This document shows positions 61,977 to 64,000 of a stretch of 64,000 nt of DNA, piece by piece. How positions within the stretch are numbered: position 1 is the first letter of the stretch; each line of letters opens with the position of its first letter. The notes under the pieces are model-generated. The model saw nothing but the letters and a program-made list of their open reading frames with translations, made no database searches and had not been told where the DNA came from. The stretch comes from Caulobacter segnis (GTDB lineage Bacteria > Pseudomonadota > Alphaproteobacteria > Caulobacterales > Caulobacteraceae): assembly GCF_003243465.1 (NCBI RefSeq), contig NZ_QFQZ01000014.1:8074-72073 (forward strand), written 5' to 3'. The translations under genes and the position numbers were made by a program.

Positions 61977-62618
61977 GTGGCGTTCGTGATCGCTGTCGAC
62001 GGGCCCGCCGCTTCCGGCAAGGGCACGATCGCCGGACGGCTGGCGGGCCTCTACGGCTACCCGCTGCTGGATACGGGCCTGCTCTATCGCGCGGTCGGCC
62101 TCGGCGTTCTGGCGGGGACGGGCGACCTGGACGACCCGATCGCCGCCGAGGCCGTGGCGCGCACGCTCGATCTCTCCGAGCTCGATCGGGCGGAGGTGCG
62201 TACGCGGGCGGCGGGCGAGGCGGCCAGCCGCGTCGCCGTGCACCCCGGAGTCCGCGCGGCCCTGTTCGACCTGCAGCGCGATTTCACCCAGCGCCAGCCG
62301 GGCTCCGTGCTCGACGGTCGCGACATCGGCACCGTGATCGCGCCTCACGCGCCGGCCAAGCTCTATGTCACCGCCAGGCCCGAAGTGCGGGCCGAGCGGC
62401 GCTGGAAGCAGCTTGTCGGCCAGGGCGAGGCGGTCGATTTCGAGGATATTCTCGCCGACATCCACAAGCGCGACGCGCGCGACGGCGGTCGAAAGGACGC
62501 GCCGATGACGCAGGCTGCCGACGCCGTCTTGCTCGATACGTCGGAAATGACTATAGAGCAGGCCTTCGATGCGGCCCGCCGTATCGTCGAGGACGCGCGC
62601 GCCCGTCACCGGCTCTAG
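61977..62618 (+). CDS. cmk: cytidylate kinase
   Basis: The 213-residue kinase starts at GTG 61977, 3 bp after aroA. It has the P-loop VDGPAASGKGTIAGRLAG (7-24), YPLLDTGLLYRAVGL near 28, LDGRDIGTVIAP near 105 and a KRDARDGGRKDAPM lid. It phosphorylates CMP and dCMP. The aroA-cmk-rpsA order is widely conserved. Confidence 0.95.
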   Translation: MAFVIAVDGPAASGKGTIAGRLAGLYGYPLLDTGLLYRAVGLGVLAGTGDLDDPIAAEAVARTLDLSELDRAEVRTRAAGEAASRVAVHPGVRAALFDLQRDFTQRQPGSVLDGRDIGTVIAPHAPAKLYVTARPEVRAERRWKQLVGQGEAVDFEDILADIHKRDARDGGRKDAPMTQAADAVLLDTSEMTIEQAFDAARRIVEDARARHRL

Positions 62619-62766
62619 CCGGAGGGGCAAATCCACCGCCGGCCTCGCCGCGATCAAGACCATCGCGGGCCCGCCTTATCAAACCCACTTCATCCGGAAT
62701 CCCGAGAACCGTCTCGCGACGGGGCTCATCGCAGGGGTTCCCCCAACCTAGAGACCAAAGATCAGC

Positions 62767-64000
<1,234 letters not shown>

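Noticed and set aside
60588..62663. Long minus-strand open frame (691 codons) opposite aroA and cmk
   Set aside because: Antisense to two well-identified enzymes, with no motif of its own.

Overview
The window is about 64 kb of high-GC alphaproteobacterial chromosome, very probably from a Caulobacter species of the C. vibrioides/crescentus group. The reasons are the codon use, the lptC-lptA-lptB-rpoN-hpf-ptsN and aroA-cmk-rpsA blocks, a FYDLN-acid (TIGR02300) protein, a DUF1150-hsp20 pair, scattered rml/man O-antigen precursor genes, and an orphan m5C methyltransferase with Vsr. It is core chromosome: I see no insertion sequence, prophage, integrase, CRISPR array or restriction island, and gene density is very high. 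No intergenic stretch exceeds about 300 bases once two small genes I add (a 56-aa DUF2256 protein and a 32-aa hydrophobic peptide) are counted.

Layout. 1-6 kb: truncated acyl-CoA thioesterase, histone-deacetylase-like amidohydrolase, a small hydrophobic peptide, two hotdog thioesterases overlapping a DUF2256 gene, a ligase-associated exonuclease, and a divergent pair of citrate-synthase-like genes (one with an N-terminal DNA-binding domain). 6-17 kb: CDF metal exporter, hldE, a glutathione transferase, queG, galU, an FKBP lipoprotein, ilvA, an alpha/beta hydrolase, rmlC, a rhamnosyltransferase-like GT2, argE. 17-25 kb: purU, rmlB-rmlD, rmlA, a serine hydrolase, then dcm-cysK-vsr. 25-34 kb: hybrid histidine kinase, DUF167 and YggT genes, tRNA-Ala(CGC), OprB porin, transketolase, NAD synthetase, manC. 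35-44 kb: AGE-family sugar isomerase, gmhB and a second rmlD-like gene, transaldolase, MscS channel, a WbpE-like aminotransferase, an MFS exporter, ATP-dependent DNA ligase. 44-52 kb: gltB/gltD, uppP, an NDUFA9-like protein, tRNA-Leu(CAG). 52-59 kb: RNase D, the lptC-lptA-lptB LPS export genes, rpoN, exoD-like, hpf, ptsN. 59-64 kb: DUF1150 and hsp20, tRNA-Ala(GGC), the FYDLN-acid protein, aroA, cmk and the start of rpsA.

A common thread is envelope polysaccharide: hldE and gmhB (heptose), galU, rmlABCD (dTDP-rhamnose), manC with the AGE isomerase (GDP-mannose), a WbpE-like aminotransferase, a GT2, uppP (carrier lipid) and lptCAB (LPS export). These genes lie in small separate units on both strands rather than in one cluster.

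The most interesting non-coding signals are: (i) a ROSE-type RNA thermometer hairpin that pairs with the hsp20 Shine-Dalgarno, with a heat-shock-like promoter upstream; (ii) two more leaders (citrate synthase homologue and nadE) whose Shine-Dalgarno sits in the 3' arm of a perfect hairpin; (iii) a near-consensus sigma-54 promoter in front of rpoN; (iv) helically phased ATTGA repeats between the divergent citrate synthase homologues; (v) an 11-base poly-C tract upstream of the DNA ligase. I did not find an evident new defence or mobile system.
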